The position numbers and the translations under genes are program-made. The notes beneath the pieces were generated by a model. It worked only from the letters and a program-made list of their open reading frames with translations. It had not been told where the DNA came from and did no database searches. Positions 51,305 to 58,677 of a stretch of 62,621 nucleotides of DNA are shown here, piece by piece; position 1 is the stretch's first letter, and every line of letters begins with the position of its first letter. The stretch comes from an uncultured Saprospiraceae bacterium (GTDB taxonomy: Bacteria; Bacteroidota; Bacteroidia; Chitinophagales; Saprospiraceae), in assembly GCA_937981555.1 (NCBI GenBank), contig CALJOK010000056.1, positions 1 through 62,621 of the forward strand, read 5' to 3'.

Positions 51305-51339
51305 AAGGGCTGTTAACGCTTAAAGCGCTAACAGCCCTT
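51305..51339. repeat. REP-like hairpin, copy 3
   Basis: AAGGGCTGTTAACGCTT (51305-51321) faces AGCGCTAACAGCCCTT (51324-51339), nearly perfect. It lies between rsmG and the amidohydrolase gene start, and is the third copy of the GTTAGCGCT family in the window. Confidence 0.7.
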
Positions 51340-51380
51340 GTAAATGAAATTTAGTTTCAAATCAATTCAACTGCTAAATT

Positions 51381-52010
51381 CTACCCCTGCACGTAAATGA
51401 TAAATTTCTCTTCAAAAAATTCTCCTTCGAAAAAATCCCAAACAGAATATTTTTCCACATAATGTCCTTTGCCTAAAGTCTTAATTTCTTTTTTCAAATC
51501 ACCACCTTTAAGTGCAAAAATTCCATTTGGCATAAAATGGTGATGATCTTTTTTATAGAGTCGTTGAGTCCAAGACATTAATTTATCTAAAGATGCAACC
51601 GCACGAGTGACGATAAAATCAAACTTTTGACCTTTCATTTCTTCCGCACGAGCCTGTTTGGCAACGACATTTTTTAATCCAAGTGCCTCCACAACTCCCT
51701 CAACAACCGTTATCTTTTTTCGAATACCATCAATGAGTGTGAAGTTTGTTTCAGGAAAAAGTATCGCCAAGGGAATACCTGGAAATCCGCCACCTGTTCC
51801 TAAGTCCAAAATATCTGCGCCTGGTTCGAATCGCATCACTTTAGCAATAGCTAAAGAATGAAGGATATGTTTTTCATATATATTTTCAATGTCTTTTCGA
51901 GAAATGACATTAATCTTAGCGTTCCACTCTGCGTAGAGTTCTCCGAGTTGAGAAAGTTGTGCAATCTGCTGCTCGGTGAGGTCGGGAAAATAGTCTAGAA
52001 ATTCTTCCAT
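51381..52010 (-). CDS. rsmG: 16S rRNA (guanine-N7)-methyltransferase RsmG
   Basis: A 209-residue SAM-dependent enzyme that methylates G527 of 16S rRNA. Features: WNAKINVISRKDIENIYEKHILHSLAI near residue 30, the SAM loop DILDLGTGGGFPGIPLAILFP (about 66), TLIDGIRKKITVVEGVVEALGLKNVVAKQARAEE and FDFIVTRAVASLDKLMSW. This order and the length are diagnostic. ATG at 52010. Loss of RsmG gives low-level streptomycin resistance in many bacteria. Flanked upstream by a degenerate copy of the CACGTGGTGG repeat. Confidence 0.93.
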   Translation of the reverse strand: MEEFLDYFPDLTEQQIAQLSQLGELYAEWNAKINVISRKDIENIYEKHILHSLAIAKVMRFEPGADILDLGTGGGFPGIPLAILFPETNFTLIDGIRKKITVVEGVVEALGLKNVVAKQARAEEMKGQKFDFIVTRAVASLDKLMSWTQRLYKKDHHHFMPNGIFALKGGDLKKEIKTLGKGHYVEKYSVWDFFEGEFFEEKFIIYVQG

Positions 52011-52100
52011 TTTTTTGAATAATTATTTTTGCAAAAAAACGGATTTTTAAGGAGAGTTTTTAGTTAATGTGAAATTATAAAATTAGCAGTTCGTGACTTG

Positions 52101-52181
52101 CACATAGTGGTTTGCTTTAGCTGACCTAGAAAAAAGTAAAATACCGTTTTGGAATTTTTCCAAGTCAGTCAAAGTAAATTT
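52101..52181. repeat. Palindromic dispersed repeat, copy C (degenerate)
   Basis: ACATAGTGGTTTGCTTTAGC (52102-52121) and TGACCT match the left arm of copies A, B and D. The right arm AAGTCAGTCAAAGTAAATT (about 52162-52180) is strongly eroded. It lies between rsmG start and the next gene stop. Confidence 0.6.
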
Positions 52182-52199
52182 AACTGAATCATTTTTTTG

Positions 52200-52886
52200 T
52201 CACCACACATGCTCCCAATATTTTTCTATCCGATAGATCCATTGTTTATTAATTCTTGTATCCTCTGAATCAATAAAAGTGGAATAATAAGTTGGTTGGA
52301 TAAAATTTCCTTGAGGATGATAAATTAATTGATGAATAGTAAAATGCTTTTTATCTTCAAAATAAGAATAATCAGAAGAGACAATTGTCCCAACTTTAAA
52401 GACCAGAGTAGAATCTGAACACAATGAAAAATTTTTAATCCTTCTTTCTTTTAACAATTGATTTAGTACTCGATGATTTTTTTCAGGGTTAATTCTTTTA
52501 CTCTTTTGATTTAATTTTTGATAATTGACACAACCTCTTTTGGTAAATTTATCCATGCGAAGACCTTTTAATAACATGTCATAATTAGTCAAAACTTCTT
52601 GAGTCGCTAATTGAAAAGAATCAAGGTGTTCAATTATTTCTGTTTTTGGAGTGAGTGTTTCTTCTGTATAAAAATCATTAATATCGTAAGCAAAATGAAA
52701 TTGGTAAAAACCGCTATAAAAAAATAACAATACAATTACACAAACATGCAATGCTATTTTTATGATATGTTTGATGGTTCGAGACTTGGTGTTGACCATT
52801 TCTAAAATTAGAAATATTATTCTCAGCGCGATTACACAAAAAATAATATTCCAAAAAAATGGCGTTGGATTTAGGAACGATAACAT
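52200..52886 (-). CDS. Hypothetical membrane protein
   Basis: About 228 residues from the ATG at 52886. The open frame starts with a GTG at 52904, but that codon lies in a dispersed repeat, so the inner ATG is preferred. Two hydrophobic segments (about 7-30 and 42-62) precede an extracytoplasmic, mostly beta-like domain with SFQLATQEVLTNYDMLLKGLRMDKFTKRGCVNYQKLN and the end YSTFIDSEDTRINKQWIYRIEKYWEHVW. I do not recognise the family. It is bounded on both sides by copies of one palindromic repeat, which is odd and may mark a mobile segment or simply two insertions. Confidence 0.68.
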   Translation of the reverse strand: MLSFLNPTPFFWNIIFCVIALRIIFLILEMVNTKSRTIKHIIKIALHVCVIVLLFFYSGFYQFHFAYDINDFYTEETLTPKTEIIEHLDSFQLATQEVLTNYDMLLKGLRMDKFTKRGCVNYQKLNQKSKRINPEKNHRVLNQLLKERRIKNFSLCSDSTLVFKVGTIVSSDYSYFEDKKHFTIHQLIYHPQGNFIQPTYYSTFIDSEDTRINKQWIYRIEKYWEHVW

Positions 52887-52899
52887 TTGGTATTTTTTT

Positions 52900-53037
52900 A
52901 ACACGTGGTGGTCTGCTTTAGCTGACCTTAAAAAAGAAATAGCTGTTGGTGAATTTCATAAATCCATATTACAAAAAAAAAAGAAACTCTATCGAGTTTC
53001 TTTTTCCAGGTCAGCTAAAGCAGACCGCCACGTGTTT
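52900..53037. repeat. Palindromic dispersed repeat, copy D, with inner terminator
   Basis: Left arm 52900-52928 (AACACGTGGTGGTCTGC...) and right arm 53008-53037 (...CAGACCGCCACGTGTT) are near-perfect complements of 29-30 bases. The 79 bases between hold the terminator at 52977-53006. This is the best-preserved copy of the family in the window. Confidence 0.75.
52977..53006. terminator. Intrinsic terminator inside repeat copy D
   Basis: AAAAAGAAACTC pairs with GAGTTTCTTTTT around TATC (stem 52978-53005). It lies about 37 bases past the stop of the histidine kinase gene. Confidence 0.75.
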
Positions 53038-53042
53038 TAAGA

Positions 53043-54512
53043 TTACGTTTGCGAATACGCTGGCAACTGAAACATAAAAGCAGTTCCTTCATTCAATTTA
53101 CTTTTCACTTCAATCGTAGTATCATGCAATTCCAAAATCTTCTGTACAATTGCTAAACCTAAACCTGCCCCTTTTGCTTGTTGTCCAGTCCGACTTGCTT
53201 GTCGGTATCGTTCAAAAATATGAGATTGCTCTTCTTCAGGAATTCCTGTGCCGGTATCTTTTATTTTGATTTCCACTTGATTATTAATGAGTCCCAAGTC
53301 AATGATTACTTCGCCTCCACGTGGAGTATGATTCAACGCATTGTCCATTAAGTTTTGAATTACTCGTTCGACCAAACCTACATCTGCAAAAACCAACGGT
53401 AGGTTTTCTTTTTCTTCCAAGTGAATTTTAATGCCTTTTTCTTGTGCTAAAATTTGATATTTGGCAGCCACATCTTGCGCTAATTCTGACATAAAAAATG
53501 GTTCCTTATTTGGCTCCACTTGCTTCGCTTCCAATTTTGAATATTCGAAAAGTTGTGCAATTAATTTTTGCAAACGTCCTAAACTACTCATCGAAGTTTC
53601 TAAATATTTTTTTCGATCTTCTTTCGAAATATTATCTTCTTTGATTAAAAGTGTTTCCACATATCCTTGCACAATCGCCAAAGGAGTTCGCAAATCATGC
53701 GAAACATTAGCAATCAATTCTCTTCTTAAATTTTCCACAGATTTGAGTTCATTGATATTCGCAACGATCGTATCTGCCATACCATTATAGGTGTCTGCCA
53801 AAACAGGAAAGTCTCGACGATCTTCTTTGCAGATTCTCGCTTCATAATCTCCTTCCTTAAATCGTTGAACTTGTTGAATAATATTTCTCAACCTTCTTGT
53901 CAAAAACCAAATTGCTAACAATCCAATTACAAGTGCACCAATCAATGCCATAAAAAATAAATTGGTTCCTAATTTCAACATATAACTTCCCAAAATACCC
54001 GCACTCGCAGCCTCTTGTTCTTCACTTTGCAAAATAATATAGACATAACCTTTTAGTTCGTCATCTTCTATAATTGGTGCTGCAGAAAATATTTTGCAAG
54101 TCCCAGGATGCCTAGGATCATCTCCAATGATAAATGGTTTTTCTTTAGCATTGATAAAAGTTTTGATGGGTGTCAAATCTACTTTCTCCGAAATCACTTT
54201 TCCAAAAGGAGCAGCATGTGTCATTATATTTCCAGAAGGGTCAAGTAAATACAACTCAGCAATTGGATTCATAACCATGGCAGAGTGCATATAATCTTTT
54301 ATGGAGGCTTCTTGAATTTTCCCCTTGATCAATGGCTTCACATGATCTGTTGCATGCTTTGCCAATCCTGCATGCACTCGCTGAACTGACTCTTGATAAT
54401 AACGATTGGCGATATATCCCGAAATAGAAACATAACCAATACCGAGGACTACTAAAAGTAAAAGTAGCGTCGCCGAAATTTTCCAATAAAGTGTATTATT
54501 TGCATTCTTCAT
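53043..54512 (-). CDS. Sensor histidine kinase (HAMP-HisKA-HATPase)
   Basis: A 489-residue sensor kinase. Two membrane segments (about 10-31 and 178-199) enclose a periplasmic sensor domain of about 145 residues (LYLLDPSGNIMTHAAPFG, GDDPRHPGTCKIFSAAP, resembling a single-Cache fold). A HAMP region follows, then HisKA with the phospho-accepting histidine in VSHDLRTPLAIVQGYVE (about 271) and an ATPase domain with N, G1, F and G2 boxes: NLMDNALNHTPRGG, IKDTGTGIPEEEQ, HIFERY and GAGLGLAIVQKILE. It pairs with the response regulator gene upstream (spacing 83 bases). Signal unknown. Its 3' end is bounded by a dispersed repeat. Confidence 0.9.
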   Translation of the reverse strand: MKNANNTLYWKISATLLLLLVVLGIGYVSISGYIANRYYQESVQRVHAGLAKHATDHVKPLIKGKIQEASIKDYMHSAMVMNPIAELYLLDPSGNIMTHAAPFGKVISEKVDLTPIKTFINAKEKPFIIGDDPRHPGTCKIFSAAPIIEDDELKGYVYIILQSEEQEAASAGILGSYMLKLGTNLFFMALIGALVIGLLAIWFLTRRLRNIIQQVQRFKEGDYEARICKEDRRDFPVLADTYNGMADTIVANINELKSVENLRRELIANVSHDLRTPLAIVQGYVETLLIKEDNISKEDRKKYLETSMSSLGRLQKLIAQLFEYSKLEAKQVEPNKEPFFMSELAQDVAAKYQILAQEKGIKIHLEEKENLPLVFADVGLVERVIQNLMDNALNHTPRGGEVIIDLGLINNQVEIKIKDTGTGIPEEEQSHIFERYRQASRTGQQAKGAGLGLAIVQKILELHDTTIEVKSKLNEGTAFMFQLPAYSQT

Positions 54513-54575
54513 TTTTCCAAAATCTAAATTCGAAAATTAAATCTTCACTTAAAAAATAAGTTAATTCAAGTCGTT

Positions 54576-54600
54576 TCCCTTTAGGGGCAGGGGTTTTAAA
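54576..54600. repeat. Dispersed repeat at the response-regulator stop
   Basis: TCCCTTTAGGGGCAGGGG with TTTTAAA is the reverse of the CCCCTAAA...GGGA family also seen at 38866-38897. Its TTTAAA end includes the TAA stop of the response regulator gene (54596-54598, minus strand). Confidence 0.55.
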
Positions 54601-55303
54601 TCTCTTCATTAAACCGATATCCAATTCCCCACGAAGTCAAAATATAAGTCGGTTTTTGAATGTCCGGTTCAATTTTTCCACGCAACCGATTGATGTGAGA
54701 ATTCACCGTGTGTTCGTATCCTTCAAAATCATACCCCCAAACTAAATTTAAAATTTGAGTTCGAGAATAACTTTTTCCTGGCTTGGAAGCTAACAAACTC
54801 AACAAGTCAAATTCCTTTGGCGACAAATCCATTCGTTGATTTTGAACGGATACTTTTCGTTTGTCCATATCAATCACTAGGTCTCCAAAATCCATAATTA
54901 ATGAATTTCCATCCTCCGTGTTCTTATTGTTATTTGACATTTCAGTTCGGCGAAAAATAGCTTTTACTCGTGCTACAAACTCACGAACACTAAACGGTTT
55001 GGTCATATAATCATCTGCTCCAAATTCTAAACCTAGAATTTTGTCAATCTCTTCAGCCTTAGCAGTCAACATCAAAATCGGTGTAACAATATTATTACTT
55101 CTCAGTTGTCGACAGATTTCTAAACCATCTTTCCCCGGCAACATCACATCTAAAATGATTAAATCAAAATCACCTGTCATTGCTTTTTCCAAACCTACAT
55201 TTCCCTCGTAGGCTTTATCCAGATCACAATCCATATCCTTTAGATGGATTTCTAACAAGTCTACAATGTCTCTATCATCTTCTACAACTAGTACTTTTTT
55301 CAT
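54596..55303 (-). CDS. OmpR-family response regulator
   Basis: About 235 residues from the ATG at 55303, chosen because MKKVLVVEDDRDIVDLLEIHLKDMDCDL is the normal receiver start; the open frame to 55363 adds 20 non-conserved residues. Receiver: phospho-accepting Asp in DLIILDVMLPGKDG (about 51), TAKAEEIDK, DYMTKPF. C-terminal winged helix (about 130-235): DKRKVSVQNQRMDLSPKEFDLLSLLASKPGKSYSRTQILNLVWGYDFEGYEHTVNSHINRLRGKIE. It precedes the kinase on the same strand. The stop codon lies in a dispersed repeat. Confidence 0.9.
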   Translation of the reverse strand: MKKVLVVEDDRDIVDLLEIHLKDMDCDLDKAYEGNVGLEKAMTGDFDLIILDVMLPGKDGLEICRQLRSNNIVTPILMLTAKAEEIDKILGLEFGADDYMTKPFSVREFVARVKAIFRRTEMSNNNKNTEDGNSLIMDFGDLVIDMDKRKVSVQNQRMDLSPKEFDLLSLLASKPGKSYSRTQILNLVWGYDFEGYEHTVNSHINRLRGKIEPDIQKPTYILTSWGIGYRFNEEI

Positions 55304-55533
55304 ATTCAAGGTTTTGGTTTTGGTTATGTCTGACTGTTTATTTACAAATATTTCTACACCCATGAGATTCCGATATTTAGGATTATAAAAAAGGGGAAAA
55401 TTGATGTTTTCTTCTTTTACAAATTTACATCTTAAATATCACAGAACTATCACGAAAGGTTTGAGTTACCCTCACGGCAATTTACCCACAACTTTCCATT
55501 TTTTTGTTTTTTGGGAAAAAACCAGTTCATAGT

Positions 55534-55549
55534 TGTCAATCACTTGACA
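55534..55549. promoter_or_regulatory. TGTCAA-N4-TTGACA palindrome
   Basis: A perfect six-base inverted repeat with a four-base spacer near the centre of the divergent spacer between the response regulator and the two-repeat lipoprotein. Such sites bind dimeric regulators; the neighbouring OmpR-type regulator usually prefers direct repeats, so the binder is unknown. Confidence 0.4.
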
Positions 55550-55706
55550 GTTTGAGCCTAATTTCAAAAAGTCGTTTTTTCAATTTTACTTTTTAAAAGA
55601 TTGGTTATCAATGTTTTAAAAATAATAAAAGTATTCAATATTTGGTCATTCTCATTTAGCCATACTCTTGTTATCCTTTTGTGATTTTTGAAAGGGTTTT
55701 GGTTCC

Positions 55707-55714
55707 TAATTTTG
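55707..55714 (+). promoter_or_regulatory. -7 element for the two-repeat lipoprotein
   Basis: TAATTTTG fits TAnnTTTG; TTTG at 55687 lies 20 bases upstream, close to the -33 place. The leader to the ATG at 55782 would be about 60 bases. Confidence 0.45.
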
Positions 55715-55781
55715 CTTTTGTAATTAATTCATAATCGAACTAGTTTTTTTTAAACCTATTTCAAATCAAAAAAATAAAATC

Positions 55782-56666
55782 ATGACTTTTAAGAATCTTT
55801 TATTTGTAGCTCTTTTAGCAATTACCTTTACTGCTTGTAAAGATGACGATGATCCACAAACTTCAACAACTGAAGCATTAAACTTAAACCTAACTGGATT
55901 GACTGATCTAGGAAATGATTATGCCTATGAAGGTTGGATCATGGTTGATGGTACGCCAGTTACGACGGGAGTGTTTACGGTTGATGCAAATGGTACGCCT
56001 AGCAAAACTTCTTTTGACATTGACGCTACTCAATTGGAAAAATCTACTGCTTTTATTTTGACTATTGAACCATCTCCAGATAGTGATCCTAATCCAAGTG
56101 ATGTTCATATTCTAGCAGGAGACTTTAGTGGAACAAATGCAACTCTTTCTGTTGACCATGGTGCAGCTTTAGGTAATGATTTTACTACTGCAACTGGAAC
56201 TTATATCCTTGCTACTCCAACAGATGGAATGAATAATAATGAGAAAAGTGGTGTATGGTTTTTAGATCCAGCTACTGGACCTGGACCTGGTTTAAATTTG
56301 CCAACACTTCCTGCTGGCTGGAAATATGAAGGCTGGGCTGTAATTAATGGAACGCCTGTTTCGACAGGAACTTTTACAAGTCCATCTGGTGTAGATGATT
56401 CAGATTTGTTTAGTGGTACAATGGGAGGGCCAGCATATCCAGGAGAAGACTTTGTTCAAAATGCACCTACAGGATTATCTTTCCCAACTGACTTAGCTGG
56501 AACGACTGTGGTAATTTCAATTGAGCCAAGTCCAGATAATAGTACTGCTCCATTTTTGCTGAAGCCTTTGGTTGCACCAGTCGATGCTGCTGCCGCTGAC
56601 CACACTCCTTACTCGATGAATAATAATGCCGTTGCAACAAACCCAACTGGAACAGCTACAAAATAA
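55782..56666 (+). CDS. Two-repeat lipoprotein, anti-sigma-K-like domains
   Basis: A 294-residue protein with a lipoprotein signal (LLAITFTACKDD, Cys about residue 19) and acidic start. The rest is two copies of a beta domain: YAYEGWIMVDGTPVTTGVFTVD (about 46) with FILTIEPSPDSDPNPSDVHILAG, and WKYEGWAVINGTPVSTGTFTSP (about 181) with VVISIEPSPDNSTAPFLLKPL. The units resemble the extracytoplasmic fold of anti-sigma-K factors (YE-x-W-x-x-x-G-x-P-V-S-x-G-x-F). There is no membrane segment or cytoplasmic sigma-binding part, so it is not a normal anti-sigma factor. It is divergent from the two-component system and ends at a strong terminator. Confidence 0.75.
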   Translation: MTFKNLLFVALLAITFTACKDDDDPQTSTTEALNLNLTGLTDLGNDYAYEGWIMVDGTPVTTGVFTVDANGTPSKTSFDIDATQLEKSTAFILTIEPSPDSDPNPSDVHILAGDFSGTNATLSVDHGAALGNDFTTATGTYILATPTDGMNNNEKSGVWFLDPATGPGPGLNLPTLPAGWKYEGWAVINGTPVSTGTFTSPSGVDDSDLFSGTMGGPAYPGEDFVQNAPTGLSFPTDLAGTTVVISIEPSPDNSTAPFLLKPLVAPVDAAAADHTPYSMNNNAVATNPTGTATK

Positions 56667-56700
56667 TTTTAAATAAAAAATTCTAATCCGAATAAAATTC

Positions 56701-56737
56701 AGCATAGTTCTCTTTTGAGAATTATGCTGTTTTTTTT
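56701..56737 (+). terminator. Intrinsic terminator after the two-repeat lipoprotein
   Basis: AGCATA and TTCTC (56701-56711) pair with GAGAA and TATGCT (56717-56728) around TTTT, followed by a run of eight T. A classic intrinsic terminator 35 bases past the stop. Confidence 0.85.
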
Positions 56738-56790
56738 GAGTTCGAATAATCGTATTGAATATTACTTATTCGATATTGGACAAAAAAAAA

Positions 56791-56822
56791 GGGTAACATT
56801 TTCATGCTACCCATTTTTTTTT
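56791..56822 (-). terminator. Intrinsic terminator of the sigma-factor operon
   Basis: GGGTAGCAT and ATGTTACCC on the minus strand form a nine-base stem (56812 to 56791) with one G-T pair, followed by nine T, 13 bases past the stop of the sigma gene at 56835. Confidence 0.8.
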
Positions 56823-56834
56823 AATGTCAAAGTG

Positions 56835-57494
56835 CTACCCACGCTTTCTAGCTCGTGCTCGACCTGACATATCTAAGAATGCTTGTGCTCCTGGTTTTTT
56901 CAACAAAGTGTACAAGATTTCTTTGGCTCTAAATAATTGAGCTTTAACTGTACCTAATGGAATTTCCAACTCAGTTGCAATCTGCTCGTAACTTAATTCT
57001 TCGAAGTATCGTAACTCGATCATCAAGCGATATTTGGGTGTTAATTTCCCCATCACTTTTCGCATCAATGAAACCTTTTGAGTTCGAATGTAAATTTCTT
57101 CCGGGTCTAGTGTATTTGATTTTAGGTTAGATGAAAAGTCATGTGCGCCACCTTTTTCGATTGGATCATCAATTGATAAAAGATGTAATCTTTTCTTTCT
57201 GATGTGATCGATACAATTGTTGATGGCAATTTTAAACAACCAAGTACTGAATGCATAACGAGGTGCATAACTTGGTAATTTTCTAAAAGCTTTCCCGAAT
57301 GCTTCCAATGTTAAATCTTCCGCATCATCTCGATTGTTAATCATTTTTAACATCATATGAAAAATGGAATTACGATAACGAGTCATTAAAAGAGTGTAGG
57401 CTTTTTCTTCACCATCAATTGCTCTCAAAACTAATTCGTAATCGGCTTGGGCTTTAGGGGATAAGTTTGTTGTAGTGAGTGTTTTTACTTCCAT
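56835..57494 (-). CDS. ECF RNA polymerase sigma factor
   Basis: A 219-residue ECF sigma factor. Region 2: YRNSIFHMMLKMINNRDDAEDLTLEAFGKAFRKLPSYAPRYAFSTWLFKIAINNCIDHIRKKR (about 40-102); region 4: LTPKYRLMIELRYFEELSYEQIATELEIPLGTVKAQLFRAKEILYTLL (about 150-197). The last 22 residues (KKPGAQAFLDMSGRARARKRG) are an extra basic tail. It overlaps the glycosyltransferase gene upstream by ten bases, so it is translationally coupled to it. No anti-sigma gene follows, so control is likely by another route. It ends in a strong terminator. Confidence 0.92.
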   Translation of the reverse strand: MEVKTLTTTNLSPKAQADYELVLRAIDGEEKAYTLLMTRYRNSIFHMMLKMINNRDDAEDLTLEAFGKAFRKLPSYAPRYAFSTWLFKIAINNCIDHIRKKRLHLLSIDDPIEKGGAHDFSSNLKSNTLDPEEIYIRTQKVSLMRKVMGKLTPKYRLMIELRYFEELSYEQIATELEIPLGTVKAQLFRAKEILYTLLKKPGAQAFLDMSGRARARKRG

Positions 57495-58660
57495 TGTATT
57501 GTTTTTCTAAAAAATAAAATAGGTGTGAATGTGATGTAATACAAAATGTACATGAAGTCCAATATTGGAATCCATAGAAGCAGTCTTTTTTCTTGAAACC
57601 TTTTGAGAATTTTGCCGTAATAATATACAAGCACTATGTAACGTATACCAAAAAGCGTACCAAACATTATATTAAATCCTAATACGTATAATGTAATTCC
57701 TGTTACATAAAATAAGAAGTGACTCGCCGATAAAAGTCCCAACAAAATTTGATGTTTTAATTGATAGCTGGTAGCCGTAGAAAGGTGTCTAGTTTTTTGA
57801 CGATAGTAATCTCGCCATGTCATTTTTGGTTCGGAATAAACAAATGACTCTTTTTCTAACACTATATTTACATTTGCCCCATTTGCCACTTCATTGATAA
57901 ATAAGTCATCATCTCCTGAAGCAATATGTTTATGTCTTTCAAATCCACTAGATTCAGTAAACAATTCTTTTTGGTATGCAAGATTGCGTCCAACACCCAT
58001 GTATGGTAGCTTTGCGAGCGCAAATGAAAAATATTGAATCGCTGTATAAACTGTTTCGAAGCGAATAAAACGATTCAATAACGTGGGATAAGTCGTATAT
58101 GGGCCATAGCCCAAAACGATTTTTGTAGTATCAGTAATCCTACTTTGCATGCAAAACAACCACTCTGAACTGCTTGGACAACAATCTGCATCCGTTAGCA
58201 ACAAGGTTGCGTACTTTGATGATTCAATCCCAATTTTTAGTGGAAACTTTTTTCCGACCACACCAAGCGGTTTGGTCTTGAGATTTATTACCTGCAAGTT
58301 AGAGTATATTTTTTCATATTTTAATAAAATATCATATGTTGTGTCTTCTGAATTATCGTTGACTACTACCACTTCGAAGGAACGGTAGTTTTGATTTAGA
58401 ATACGGGGAAGATTTTTTTCTAAATTTTCAGCCTCATTGCGAGCACAGATAATAATTGAGACTGGTTTCTCATTTCTGCTTTCAATTTGAGTGCTTTTGG
58501 GAGGCGCTTTGAAATTGATTAGTTTTGAAAAGAGGAAACACCAATAAACTAATTGAACAATAAATGAGAAGATAAATAGCCCAAGAAGAAAAGTAAAAAA
58601 AAAGGATTGAGGAATAAGAAGTAATATGAAATCGGAATTTTGGGATAAATTAAAATGCAT
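57485..58660 (-). CDS. Family 2 glycosyltransferase, membrane-bound
   Basis: A 391-residue enzyme. One membrane segment at the N-terminus (about 14-40), then a GT2 catalytic domain: VSIIICARNEAENLEKNLPRILNQNYRSFEVVVVNDNSEDTT (about 48-90), the DxD-like LLTDADCC (about 130) and SGFERHKHIASGDDDLF (about 228, ED/D motif variant). Three C-terminal hydrophobic segments follow. Such enzymes transfer sugars to lipid or glycan at the membrane. It lies 17 bases from the acyltransferase gene upstream and overlaps the sigma gene downstream, in one operon with lpxK. Confidence 0.88.
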   Translation of the reverse strand: MHFNLSQNSDFILLLIPQSFFFTFLLGLFIFSFIVQLVYWCFLFSKLINFKAPPKSTQIESRNEKPVSIIICARNEAENLEKNLPRILNQNYRSFEVVVVNDNSEDTTYDILLKYEKIYSNLQVINLKTKPLGVVGKKFPLKIGIESSKYATLLLTDADCCPSSSEWLFCMQSRITDTTKIVLGYGPYTTYPTLLNRFIRFETVYTAIQYFSFALAKLPYMGVGRNLAYQKELFTESSGFERHKHIASGDDDLFINEVANGANVNIVLEKESFVYSEPKMTWRDYYRQKTRHLSTATSYQLKHQILLGLLSASHFLFYVTGITLYVLGFNIMFGTLFGIRYIVLVYYYGKILKRFQEKRLLLWIPILDFMYILYYITFTPILFFRKTIQWK

Positions 58661-58677
58661 TGGATGTCATTTTATTT

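Larger units (their letters stand above)
55304..55781. other. Divergent regulatory spacer, 478 bases
   Basis: No gene. It holds TAAATTTG on the minus strand (55427 to 55420), a possible -7 box for the response regulator with a leader of about 110 bases; a 16-base palindrome TGTCAA-N4-TTGACA (55534-55549); and TAATTTTG (55707-55714), a possible -7 box for the lipoprotein gene. The palindrome is a candidate regulator site between the two divergent units. Confidence 0.5.

Noticed and set aside
52200-53037. Composite transposon made of repeat copies C and D
   Set aside because: Copy C is badly eroded and no transposase or target-site duplication was seen.
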